This document shows, piece by piece, positions 1-9,041 of a stretch of 18,061 nucleotides of DNA. The DNA comes from Lachnospiraceae bacterium UBA1748. Its GTDB lineage: Bacteria; Bacillota; Clostridia; Lachnospirales; Lachnospiraceae. The stretch is taken from NCBI GenBank assembly GCA_002314855.1, contig DCHQ01000004.1:1-18061 (forward strand). The letters are read 5' to 3'. The notes beneath the pieces were generated by a model. That model saw only the letters and a list, made by a program, of their open reading frames with translations, was not told the origin of the DNA and did no database searches. A program made the translations under genes and the position numbers. The number at the start of each line of letters is the position of its first letter. Position 1 is the stretch's first letter.

Positions 1-8
1 CACATTTT

Positions 9-23
9 TGCGACAGCTTGTTT
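9..23 (+). terminator. Probable right half of a terminator for a rightward gene outside the window
   Basis: The sequence TGCGACAGCTTGTTT matches, at 14 of 15 positions, the downstream arm plus U-tract of the leftward terminator at 198-228, read on the opposite strand. If it is the 3' arm of a hairpin, its partner arm (expected CAAGCTGTCGCA) would lie just before base 1. That would make it the end of a rightward gene facing the giant gene. The left arm is not visible, so this is an inference from similarity only. Confidence 0.35.
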
Positions 24-67
24 AAGATACCACTTTATCTTTTCATTGTCAACTAAATTTTTATTGT

Positions 68-106
68 TTTTTCAGAGCCTATTTTTACTATTTTTCAAAG
101 CCTATT
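68..106. repeat. Short direct repeat in AT-rich gap
   Basis: TTTTTCAGAGCCTATT at 68-83 recurs as TTTTTCAAAGCCTATT at 91-106, a 15 of 16 match with 23 bases between the copy starts. It lies downstream of the terminator of the giant gene, in an otherwise featureless AT-rich spacer. It may be a chance local duplication or a paired protein-binding site. There is no evidence of function. Confidence 0.4.
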
Positions 107-197
107 ATATGATTATATATTTGAAGTCTAATCCAGATTAGTATTCACATATGCTTCATACTCTTGAAATAATTCATAGTAATTCATGGATAATAAT

Positions 198-228
198 AAA
201 CAAGCTGCCGCATACTGCGACAGCCTGT
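198..228 (-). terminator. Rho-independent terminator of the giant gene
   Basis: Read leftward, the arms are CAGGCTGTCGCA and TGCGGCAGCTTG with a 3-base loop (GTA). All 12 positions pair, two of them as G-U wobbles, and a further A-U pair extends the stem. The run TTTATTATTAT follows directly. The hairpin lies about 45 bases past the stop codon of the 2918-residue gene, as expected for its transcription end. Confidence 0.8.
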
Positions 229-271
229 CAACTTAACTCTTTAGTTTTAAAGTATGACTATTAAAGTATAC

Positions 272-3200
272 CTATCTAAATTTAGCATTAAGGAGTCCAT
301 TGAACACCTTCTCATGTGTAGCAGTATCCTGCTTGCCAATTTCATTTTCAAGACCAAGAAGCACAAATACTGCTGTAGCCTTAATTCTGTTGGCCATAAT
401 AGGATTCTGATCGCTGGCACTGAATACGATTGAATGAACCATTCTCATTGCCACGAAGCTAGATTGCTCTGTAAAGCTCTCAAATCCGTGTGCCTTTCTT
501 GCAAGATTCATATTGTCCATATTCTGAAGAACATCATATCTCTTGTCCTTTTTGTCGAGAGTATTATTTCTTAAATCATTGATTTCCTTTGCAAATGGAC
601 TCGATTCGTTATCATTCTTTGTTCCATAATATGTCTTAAGCATTTCCTCTTCCTTGAGAGCCTGTCTTGCAAAGAGGATAATATCTCTTGCACCTTCTAC
701 TGCAAGCTTGAAGTAATTTGCTGCATTAGCATGAGCATCATCATCTGCAAATAATCTTCCCACGAGATTTGTTCCAAATAAATCATTTGAAAGATCAGTC
801 ATCTTAGATACCATATCATCAAGGAATTTTTCATTTCCAAGGTCGTATGCCATCTTGCCTGTCAAGAAGGTGTTATTCATATCAGCTATTCTTGATGCTT
901 CCTTCTCTCGCTCTGTCTGCTTCTTCTCAGCTTCGACAGCATTCTCTCTATCCTGCTTATACGCATCCTTGGCCTTAACATACATATCATTAAATACCTT
1001 GTTTGCCTCTAAATCTTCATAGATACCATGAAGTCCTTCAAACTCAGTAAAGAATGCATCTATTCCATCTGTGATAAGAGCTCCAAGTTCGAAGTTTGCC
1101 TTATCAATGTTGACGCCAAACATTTTAGCACCCTTCTTAACATTTTCCTCATTAGCCATCACCTGATTTGCGTAACCATTTGCCATATGCGCATAGCCTT
1201 CAATCTTCATGAAGAGTGAATCCTCTTCCTCTTCCTCCTCAACCTCAGCTGGTTTATTGAAGTTATATCTTGCAAGCTTTTCCTTCTCAACGTCCGTAAG
1301 AAGAAGTGCATTCAAGGCCTGACCTAAGTAACTAATACTTGGAATTAACTCCTGTGTGAGCTCAACCGCCTTTCTTCCAAGAGAACGGCTTACTCTGTTT
1401 CCACTATTATGAAGATTCTTTCTTAGGAACTCTGAATCAAACTGGAACTGGCCATTCTTTGCGACTTCACCACGAGATCTGTAGAGCTCTCTGTCACCAA
1501 GAATAATCTCTCGCTCAGCCATAGTTCTCTTAACAAGCTGAAGTGCTCTTCCAAATAACTTCCAGTCGATAGCAGTTTCTCTCTTTGTCTCGAATACCTC
1601 ATACCACTTCTCGCCTGACTGAAGCTTGATGAAGTTATCCTCCTTCTTTACTTCTCTCGTATCATCAATCTGTGATGAAAGAAGTGACTTCATTGCATTT
1701 GAATATTCCTCATTTGTAAGCTTAAGAGTTGTATCATTTCCAAGTGAGCTTAAAATGAATCCATTTATGAGTTCATCTCTATCCTTCTTATTAACAAAGT
1801 CTCTGTCACACTCGCCAAAGAAGCTTGCGTAAAGATTCTCTCTTGATACATCTAAAATGTCTCTATTCTGGAGTGCCTTTACAAAAAGTACCTTCTCCAT
1901 ATGTGAAAGTGCCTTAAAGCTTGCAATAAGCGGAGCTGTCTCCTTGATATCATTCTTGCCTTTAGCATCCTTTGACTGTGAATCAAGTACGTTGTCGAAA
2001 TTCTTCTCCTCAAGTGCTATATCCTTATCTAATCCTAATTTTTGATAAACCTCCTTGGCTCTCTCATTATTAGAGTCCATAACCTTTTCTCTTGCAAGAC
2101 GAACCATCTTTATTCTATTATTCTCATGTCTAACCTCTTCGATGAAGTCTAATGCATGCTGTAAGAGATTCCAGTCAATATTCTGATTTCTAGTAATTCC
2201 AAATTCCTCAAAGCTGTCCTTAGTAATAGCATTAATCTTTACATCATCTCTAAGCTGATAGCTGAAGAGAGTTTCCATAGCCTTTTTGTACTCTGCTTCG
2301 CCAACTGCCTCGGATAACATATTAATGATACCCATCTCGTCACCACCGATAAATGTATCCTTGAGTGTTGCTCTCTTCTTCTCATTTACGAAGCTCGATG
2401 TGCCTATTGTGACGATATCTGCAAGGTTCTTATTGGTTGATCTGTCAAGAACTGTTCTATCCTGAAGAATTGCGATAAGCATAAGGAACTCTTTTCCGTT
2501 ACCCTCAGCTATCTTGGCAACTCTTTCAGCAAGTGCCATCTCTCTAGGATTATTAGAAAGAATATCCTTCTTTCCTTCCTTGAAGTTTTCAAGCTTATTC
2601 ATCCAGCCATTTCCAATTTTCTCATCAGTTTTCGCCATATCTCTAAGGTAGCTTACAAAATCCTTCTTATTATAGTTCTTGTAATTCTCAAGATTTATAA
2701 GGTTGTTCTGTCTTGACATACCAAGCTCTTTTGCAATTACCTTTAAGTTACTATGTGAATCATTTAGCTTTGCATAATCCTTTTCTCTTTGCTGCTCCTG
2801 CTTAACTGTAATTGCGAGTGCAAAGTTATAGGCAATATTGAACATCTTATCATTGAATTTGCCATCTGCATTCTCGAGACGTCCTGCAACTCTGCTGTAA
2901 TTAATGTCAGCATGGATTTCTCCTGTTGCAATGAATTCCTTTACCGCTCCAAGAAGCTTATCTGCCTCTTCCTTATCAACTAAGTCGTCTCTTGTGAGTT
3001 TTACCGAGAATAATTTCTCCTCATCAGTAAGTTCAACTGGAAGCGAAAGACAAAGCTCGAATAATTTTCTCTGCTCCATAGTGAGCTTTGAGTACTTTGT
3101 TACTATTTCCGGATTACTCTTAAATGTAATCTTCTCCCAAATACTCTTCTGCTTACTATTAACGATTTCCTTAACCTCAAGACTTGCAGCAACCTTCTCA

Positions 3201-6200
3201 TACGCCTCTCCATCTTGAGCAATCTCATCAAACGCAACACTTCCGTAGAAGGATTTTGAATCTGCAAGTGCATCTCTTGAATCCTTAACATCAAGGATTT
3301 GGAGGATTATTCCTTCCAGATAACTAAGCTTGTCTGCCTCAAGTATACTTCCATCCTTCTGATAATCAACAAGACGTCCGAGAGCGGCGTCAATTGCACC
3401 CTTCTTTATTCTTTCTCTCTGTAAAGGCGTAAATGGACGTTCTGGGTGTTCATCATTATAAACTGTAAACCATACCTCCATAGAATTATACATTCTTGTA
3501 ACAGCCTCATAATAGAAGATTCTCTTGGCAACCATGCCATCAAATGCTTCATCATCCTTAATAGTTAATGCAGCAATTTCGAAGATTTTAATATGTTCCT
3601 TTGCTTCGCCTGCGATTTCCTTGGCAAATCTGGACGATCTTGCCTTATACTGGTTAAGTCTCTCAACTCTCTTGTCGTAGCTAATCATAGACTTTTCTAT
3701 CATCGACTTAACCTGATCCTTCTGAAGTGGCTTTGAAAAATCTACATTAAGGAAGGTATACAGGAATAATCTGTCATATTCAGACTTACTCTTATCTCCT
3801 AAAACCTCCTTAACTTCATCATAACCCTTCTGTAAGCTAAGAATAGCTGCTGCCAAATTATCCTTCTTCACCTTTTTACCAGTTGTCTGAAGCTCAGCAA
3901 GAAGCTCGATAACAGTATCATCAATTCTCATCTCCTTCAGGGATGCATTTTTCTTAATAACCTTCTCGATATCTTCCTTCTTATCATTAACCTTATCTGC
4001 ATCTGAATCACCAAATCTTGCACTTATTGGAGACTTCTGCTTATATGTATATTTTCTAGCCTCGGCCTCATCGTTATATAAGTCAGTGGCCATGTCTTTT
4101 CCTCTCTCCTTGAGATTTTCTACAATATAAATCGCGCCTCTTCTTTTAGCTTCTGCACCATAATCTCTCTCAGCATTTACATTCGAACTATAATTTTTAT
4201 ATAACTCGCTGAATTCAGCTTCATAAACATGATTTTCAAGCTTTGATTTAAATTCTTGCGGAGTCTCTGTACAGACCTTTTCGAAGAAGAAATTGGCTCT
4301 CATGTTATTATATATGTCCTGTGTTCTAAGAGCCTTGAAAGCTTCCTCATTTTGTACATTTTCAGCGCTAGATTTAAGATTATCTCTATTCATACGAGCT
4401 TCATACATTTCCTGTCTAAGCTTTAATATCTCGTTCTCTTCCTTTGAATTAAGTTCTGATATTTCTCCCGTAACAACCCTGTCGAAGTAACGTGGATTAC
4501 CATCTTTTCTCCAGCCTCTCTTGTAAAGCTCGTTAGACAGTTTAGCAACCTGTACTCTATACATCTCATAATTTTTCTCATACTCCTCATGCTTTTTCTT
4601 TACAATTGGAAGCTTCTTATCAACCTCGGCCTTATTTGCAATAATGAATTTATAGATACCATCTTTTTCGAGGATTGCCTGATTAGTTGAAATAACCTCA
4701 TCAAGCTCATTAACAGCCTTGTTCATCGATTCACTATCGAAAAGTATACTGATTTTTGCAGGATCACGAGCAATTATTGTTCTAAGCTTAGCCTGAAGAA
4801 TTGAAATATTCTCGTCCTGAATCACATCAACCTTTTTAGAAAATGTAAGGAAGAACTCCTTTGTACTGGTACTGTTTGATTTAATTCTTTCAAGGATAGA
4901 CTTTCTATTTGCAACGTGAGCTTCAAAAAAGTTTTCATAGAATCTGTCTATTTCATCTGCCCATGATCTCTCGCCAAGCTGCTTTCCGTTAAACATACCT
5001 GTCATTATTTCCTTCTGATATGTTGCCACAAACTGACTATTTATCGCCTTAGCTAATGCATCCTTCTCATTCTTCTTTAAGGCCATAAGAGCATTTCCAG
5101 ACTTCTTTCTAATACTTTCAAGATAGTCTAGGAAGGCAATGTCATCATAGCTCTGCATATTAGCAAAGAATACACCATTTCTGACAAGAATATCTGCAAT
5201 CGGAGTAAATATTCCATCCTCGTACTCATTGATGATAGCAATTCTTTCCTTTAACTTATCTGTAGCATCAGTATTCTCTTTAGTAGGATTAATTGCAATA
5301 TTATAAATATTATCTTTATAATAATCTAAAAATTCATCGAAGGTTCCAAATCCAAACCTCTTAATATTGTTGATATACTTGCAATAAGCTTCGTCCTTCT
5401 CAGAAATCTTCATTTTATTTACATTGACCTCTTCCATTCCAGCGACATACTCGCCTAATCTGTCTAGATGATCAGATATATCCTTCTGAATGAATTTGCC
5501 CTGCCACTTGTCTTTATAGATATTAGTAAGTGCCTCTTCGACTTTCTTGCTTCTGCTGTTAATAAGGCCAACCCTGTCAAGCATTACCTTTGTATAGCTC
5601 GTATCTTCACCTTCAAGGAATGCCTTCTCAGCCTCGCTAATTTTACCATAGTTTTCTGAATCAAAGTTCTCTTCACTATGACCATCATGTCCAAATACGT
5701 TCTTTTCATAACCCATCATCATGAATTCACCAAAATAATGATCACGTCCTATTTTTTTAGTGTTATGAATTCCCTCAAAATAAGTATGAAGAACGTACAT
5801 GTTCTCATAAGAAATTCCATACATTGCTATAAAACCTGTACGAGCCTGTTCCACTTTAGCTTTCACATTTGCTGCTTTATCACTTTGTTTTTTATTTTTA
5901 TATTCTTTATAGAGATTTTTGGCTTCTTCTTCTTCTTTCATTAGGTTAACAGCCTTATCTCTTACGTTCTTGTAAATATCATTAATTAATCTAAGCTTTG
6001 CCTTCTCAGACTTTGTTGTAGTCTTATCAGCTGCTTGAATCAGATAATTAATAAGGTTATGCACCTCAATCTCTGCACCTGGCAGGTTTCTAAGATTAGA
6101 CCAGATTTCATTTGCCAGATCAAACTTCTTAATTCTTTCAGCTGGCTTGAATTTTTTCTTGCTTGCCCCCTTCTCAACCTGTAAATAATTGAAGTCGATA

Positions 6201-9028
6201 GGCATACGCTTTAATTCATTATCAATATATAGTGCATGGATTCTATATTTTAAGGCTGCATTCATCGCCATCTGCTGATTTACATACTTAGAAGCTTCCT
6301 TCTCCAGTGAATTCTCGTTATTAGGGTCAGTATCAAACTTATAAGTAAGCATCTTTCCAACAAGTATTCTCTGTACATCAAGCTTGTTAGGGCCTGAATA
6401 ATGATGCCATGAATAGAGATTATTTAAAATATTCTCTCTCACGAAATCAAGAACCGCTCTATACTCTGACTCCTCTAACTTATCAATCTGATCTGAGCCA
6501 CTTATTTTCTTCTCCTTGAGGAATGGGAATTTTTTATATATTATTCCAGAATTTATATTCTTACCTGTAAATACTCTTTGAACCTCCTCGTAGATTGCCT
6601 CTCTTTCCTTCTCATCTGTATTAGATTCAATGAAATCCCAGCCCAGCAAATCCTCACCAAGAAGCTTATTGAGATAAAGTCCACTCTCCTTCTTAACGAA
6701 TCTGTTATCCTCATGGCTTACCTTATCCTCTAAATACTCATCGTATGAGACAGCATCCAGCGAAACCTCTTTTTCCTTAACAAGACTAATAAGCGCATCC
6801 TCAAATTCCTTATTGTTAGTCAAAAGCATAGTTTCAAGAAAATTATAAACCTTCTTCCAGTCAGTCTTAGTAAGCTTTTCATTTTTGAGTTTTGATTCAA
6901 AAAAGGCTTTCTTTTCTTCAATCTGCTTACTAATCTCTTCAATCTTAGGAGCGTAAACAGTCATCTTGTCTACCTTACTGCCTTTACTATTCCTCTCGAT
7001 ATCACCAAGAATCTTGTCTGCAATCTGGTTCCAGTATTTCGCGTCAATATTCTTAGCCTTAAGTGCCTGCTTAAATGCATTCTCCTTCTTAAGAATATCG
7101 AAATCCTTGCCATGTAACTTAATGTTATCAAGAATATGCTCTGTGAAAAGTCTGACATTTAATGCATTAGAGACAAGAATATTTTCACCGATATACTTAT
7201 TGATTGTATCCTCCATCTCCTTAGATACAAACCTTGTAAACTTAGTCTCAGTAACATCCTTAATTACTCTTCTATTGAAGTTTACACGGATTATATCCTG
7301 ATCTACTAACTCATCTCTCTTCTCATCAGTAATATTATCATCTGTAACAAGTTCAAATCTCTTAAGACTGATGTATTTAGAGAGTGCTTCCTTATCAAGT
7401 CCAAGCAGAGAAAGCTTAGACACAATCTTATCTCTTCTATCTGAATATACCTTAAATTCCTCTTTTGAATCAGAAACCTGCTTAAAAAACTCAGCGATAT
7501 CCACAGAGCCTTTCTTCATATCCATCTCATCGAAGAGCTTGTTCTTAAAATATTCAGAATTTAAAAGCTTATCCTCAAGCTTTGTTTGAAGTGCCTTAAT
7601 CTTTAGTGTAAGCTCATCTGATTCTTTGCTCTTTACTACTGAAGCTACAAGGTCAAGATTTGCAGTGAGATTATTGTTCATTCTCATAAGCTCTTTAGAT
7701 ATATTATCATTTGATAATACTAAATTTTCACTTCCAAAAAGCTTATTTATTCTTTCAATTGCAAGTGGCTTAAAACGATTATCTATCTTCCAGCCGCCAA
7801 ATACCTTAGCTTCGTTTAAGGTAACCTTGCCTCCTACAGCCTTTAGATAATCCTGTGAAATAAGGAAGTCAATTTTATCCTTTTCCTTCTTCCTTCTTGC
7901 AAGCTCTGCTTCGTCCACAATCTCTTCAAGCTTATTTGCAAGTCTTGCCTCATCTTCCTTCTTTAACAGCTCCTCGCCTTCTTTTGCATCCTTAGCTCTT
8001 GTTTTATCAAGTTCATGAACCTCATATTTTTTGACGTATTCTGCAATTGCATTTGCTCTATCATCAACATAATCACTGTACGCACGGTCTGAAACATTCT
8101 TTTTAGCGAAAAGCATTTTCATCGCATTTTTATCAATTGTAGCCCCGGTTACTACACTGCTATTAACAAAATTGAAAAGAACATTAAAAAGAATGTGCTC
8201 AAGCTCAAGTCTAGTAAAGTCTGCATTCATCGCAACAACTACGTTTAATGACTTTGTTTTTTCTCCATACCAGCTTTCGTCAATTAACGTATTGCCTTTA
8301 AGCTTATCCATTACTTCATCGATAAGAAGTGATCTAGAATCAACTGCCTCTGGGGTATCACTTCTATCCATATTGTTAAGAGCTTCAAGTAACCCTTTGA
8401 CCATATCATAGGTATCCTTAAGTCTCTCTCTATTCTCTCTCTGAAACTCCGCTTTATTCTCTGCGTCTACATCTTCATAGGCCTTGCTAAAATCCACAAG
8501 CTCATTATTGTATATTATAGAAGCATTTTCTTCCTGAGCTATTCTTTCCCTGGTTTTATTATATGCATCCAGAACATTAGAAAGCTTATCCGGCTTTGTG
8601 ACATATGAATAAAAATTGGCATATTCGTTTACATGTGTGTATGAAATCCCGCCAAAGTCTCTCTCAAATTTTCTTCTTTCTTCTCTGATATTTTTAAGTT
8701 CTTCTCTCTTATCCCTTCTCCAGCCCTTGACAGACTGATAAAATTTTAATTCACCATCACTTGGTCCTTCATCAAGCTTTGCAAGAAGTTCATATTCCTT
8801 AAGGGCTGCCTGACCAGTATATGTATTCTCAGCTCTTGCATAATCCGACATAAACTTGTCACGAATTGTCACCTCATCCTGATTATTATCCTCTTCCAAA
8901 ATGCTTCTGCTACCCCTGATATCATAATGATTTATATTCTCAACTCTGGCAGCAGCATCATGTGTTTCCTTAAACACCGCTTCTCTTATTTTCTTTTCTT
9001 CCTCTGAACTATATACATTATCTGACAT
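272..9028 (-). CDS. Giant 2918-residue uncharacterised, helical, charged protein
   Basis: I do not recognise this protein. The start ATG at 9028 follows AAAGAGGT with a 5-base gap, and the frame is open for 8.76 kb, giving roughly 335 kDa. There is no signal peptide, membrane segment, cell-wall anchor or secretion motif, so it is probably cytoplasmic. Composition is rich in Lys, Glu, Asp and Asn with scattered Trp and Tyr, and I count only about four cysteines. Charged coiled-coil-like helices lie near residues 350-390, 1030-1060, 1465-1500 and 2680-2715. A run of six Glu lies at 2597-2602. Residues about 1980-2500 contain divergent repeats with 194-198 residue spacing (conserved LQxR and IDWxL positions). 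His/aromatic-rich patches lie near 873 (WHHY) and 1112 (GHDGH). No nuclease, ATPase, protease or kinase motif stands out. The gene sits 13 bases behind a GNAT-like gene, so coupled expression is likely. Scaffold, large effector/toxin or structural roles are all possible. Existence of the gene is near certain; its function is unknown. Confidence 0.93.
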   Translation of the reverse strand: MSDNVYSSEEEKKIREAVFKETHDAAARVENINHYDIRGSRSILEEDNNQDEVTIRDKFMSDYARAENTYTGQAALKEYELLAKLDEGPSDGELKFYQSVKGWRRDKREELKNIREERRKFERDFGGISYTHVNEYANFYSYVTKPDKLSNVLDAYNKTRERIAQEENASIIYNNELVDFSKAYEDVDAENKAEFQRENRERLKDTYDMVKGLLEALNNMDRSDTPEAVDSRSLLIDEVMDKLKGNTLIDESWYGEKTKSLNVVVAMNADFTRLELEHILFNVLFNFVNSSVVTGATIDKNAMKMLFAKKNVSDRAYSDYVDDRANAIAEYVKKYEVHELDKTRAKDAKEGEELLKKEDEARLANKLEEIVDEAELARRKKEKDKIDFLISQDYLKAVGGKVTLNEAKVFGGWKIDNRFKPLAIERINKLFGSENLVLSNDNISKELMRMNNNLTANLDLVASVVKSKESDELTLKIKALQTKLEDKLLNSEYFKNKLFDEMDMKKGSVDIAEFFKQVSDSKEEFKVYSDRRDKIVSKLSLLGLDKEALSKYISLKRFELVTDDNITDEKRDELVDQDIIRVNFNRRVIKDVTETKFTRFVSKEMEDTINKYIGENILVSNALNVRLFTEHILDNIKLHGKDFDILKKENAFKQALKAKNIDAKYWNQIADKILGDIERNSKGSKVDKMTVYAPKIEEISKQIEEKKAFFESKLKNEKLTKTDWKKVYNFLETMLLTNNKEFEDALISLVKEKEVSLDAVSYDEYLEDKVSHEDNRFVKKESGLYLNKLLGEDLLGWDFIESNTDEKEREAIYEEVQRVFTGKNINSGIIYKKFPFLKEKKISGSDQIDKLEESEYRAVLDFVRENILNNLYSWHHYSGPNKLDVQRILVGKMLTYKFDTDPNNENSLEKEASKYVNQQMAMNAALKYRIHALYIDNELKRMPIDFNYLQVEKGASKKKFKPAERIKKFDLANEIWSNLRNLPGAEIEVHNLINYLIQAADKTTTKSEKAKLRLINDIYKNVRDKAVNLMKEEEEAKNLYKEYKNKKQSDKAANVKAKVEQARTGFIAMYGISYENMYVLHTYFEGIHNTKKIGRDHYFGEFMMMGYEKNVFGHDGHSEENFDSENYGKISEAEKAFLEGEDTSYTKVMLDRVGLINSRSKKVEEALTNIYKDKWQGKFIQKDISDHLDRLGEYVAGMEEVNVNKMKISEKDEAYCKYINNIKRFGFGTFDEFLDYYKDNIYNIAINPTKENTDATDKLKERIAIINEYEDGIFTPIADILVRNGVFFANMQSYDDIAFLDYLESIRKKSGNALMALKKNEKDALAKAINSQFVATYQKEIMTGMFNGKQLGERSWADEIDRFYENFFEAHVANRKSILERIKSNSTSTKEFFLTFSKKVDVIQDENISILQAKLRTIIARDPAKISILFDSESMNKAVNELDEVISTNQAILEKDGIYKFIIANKAEVDKKLPIVKKKHEEYEKNYEMYRVQVAKLSNELYKRGWRKDGNPRYFDRVVTGEISELNSKEENEILKLRQEMYEARMNRDNLKSSAENVQNEEAFKALRTQDIYNNMRANFFFEKVCTETPQEFKSKLENHVYEAEFSELYKNYSSNVNAERDYGAEAKRRGAIYIVENLKERGKDMATDLYNDEAEARKYTYKQKSPISARFGDSDADKVNDKKEDIEKVIKKNASLKEMRIDDTVIELLAELQTTGKKVKKDNLAAAILSLQKGYDEVKEVLGDKSKSEYDRLFLYTFLNVDFSKPLQKDQVKSMIEKSMISYDKRVERLNQYKARSSRFAKEIAGEAKEHIKIFEIAALTIKDDEAFDGMVAKRIFYYEAVTRMYNSMEVWFTVYNDEHPERPFTPLQRERIKKGAIDAALGRLVDYQKDGSILEADKLSYLEGIILQILDVKDSRDALADSKSFYGSVAFDEIAQDGEAYEKVAASLEVKEIVNSKQKSIWEKITFKSNPEIVTKYSKLTMEQRKLFELCLSLPVELTDEEKLFSVKLTRDDLVDKEEADKLLGAVKEFIATGEIHADINYSRVAGRLENADGKFNDKMFNIAYNFALAITVKQEQQREKDYAKLNDSHSNLKVIAKELGMSRQNNLINLENYKNYNKKDFVSYLRDMAKTDEKIGNGWMNKLENFKEGKKDILSNNPREMALAERVAKIAEGNGKEFLMLIAILQDRTVLDRSTNKNLADIVTIGTSSFVNEKKRATLKDTFIGGDEMGIINMLSEAVGEAEYKKAMETLFSYQLRDDVKINAITKDSFEEFGITRNQNIDWNLLQHALDFIEEVRHENNRIKMVRLAREKVMDSNNERAKEVYQKLGLDKDIALEEKNFDNVLDSQSKDAKGKNDIKETAPLIASFKALSHMEKVLFVKALQNRDILDVSRENLYASFFGECDRDFVNKKDRDELINGFILSSLGNDTTLKLTNEEYSNAMKSLLSSQIDDTREVKKEDNFIKLQSGEKWYEVFETKRETAIDWKLFGRALQLVKRTMAEREIILGDRELYRSRGEVAKNGQFQFDSEFLRKNLHNSGNRVSRSLGRKAVELTQELIPSISYLGQALNALLLTDVEKEKLARYNFNKPAEVEEEEEEDSLFMKIEGYAHMANGYANQVMANEENVKKGAKMFGVNIDKANFELGALITDGIDAFFTEFEGLHGIYEDLEANKVFNDMYVKAKDAYKQDRENAVEAEKKQTEREKEASRIADMNNTFLTGKMAYDLGNEKFLDDMVSKMTDLSNDLFGTNLVGRLFADDDAHANAANYFKLAVEGARDIILFARQALKEEEMLKTYYGTKNDNESSPFAKEINDLRNNTLDKKDKRYDVLQNMDNMNLARKAHGFESFTEQSSFVAMRMVHSIVFSASDQNPIMANRIKATAVFVLLGLENEIGKQDTATHEKVFNGLLNAKFR
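1523..2494 (-). repeat. Divergent internal repeats encoded in the giant gene
   Basis: This stretch encodes two clearly related units. Unit A (residues about 2179-2300) has ILQDRTVLDRS, then FVNEKKRATLKDTFI, then EYKKAMETLFSYQL, then NIDWNLLQHALDFI. Unit B (about 2372-2502) has ALQNRDILDVS, then FVNKKDRDELINGFI, then EYSNAMKSLLSSQI, then AIDWKLFGRALQLV. The LQxR motif is at 2188 and 2386, a 198-residue period. A weaker third unit begins near residue 1984 (KLFELCLSLP, later DKMFNIAYNFAL), giving a period of 194. A remote fourth may begin near 1747. The alignment was done by eye, and similarity is at protein level only; the DNA copies have diverged, so the duplication is old. Confidence 0.7.
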
Positions 9029-9041
9029 ATTAACCTCTTTA

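Noticed and set aside
128..141. Palindrome CTAATC-CA-GATTAG as an operator
   Set aside because: Six-base arms in AT-rich DNA past a terminator are expected by chance, and no promoter lies nearby.
5678..5944. 88-codon ORF opposite the giant gene with a Phe/Ile-rich hydrophobic end
   Set aside because: The hydrophobic run is simply the antisense of Lys/Glu-rich codons in the giant gene. No start signal is present.
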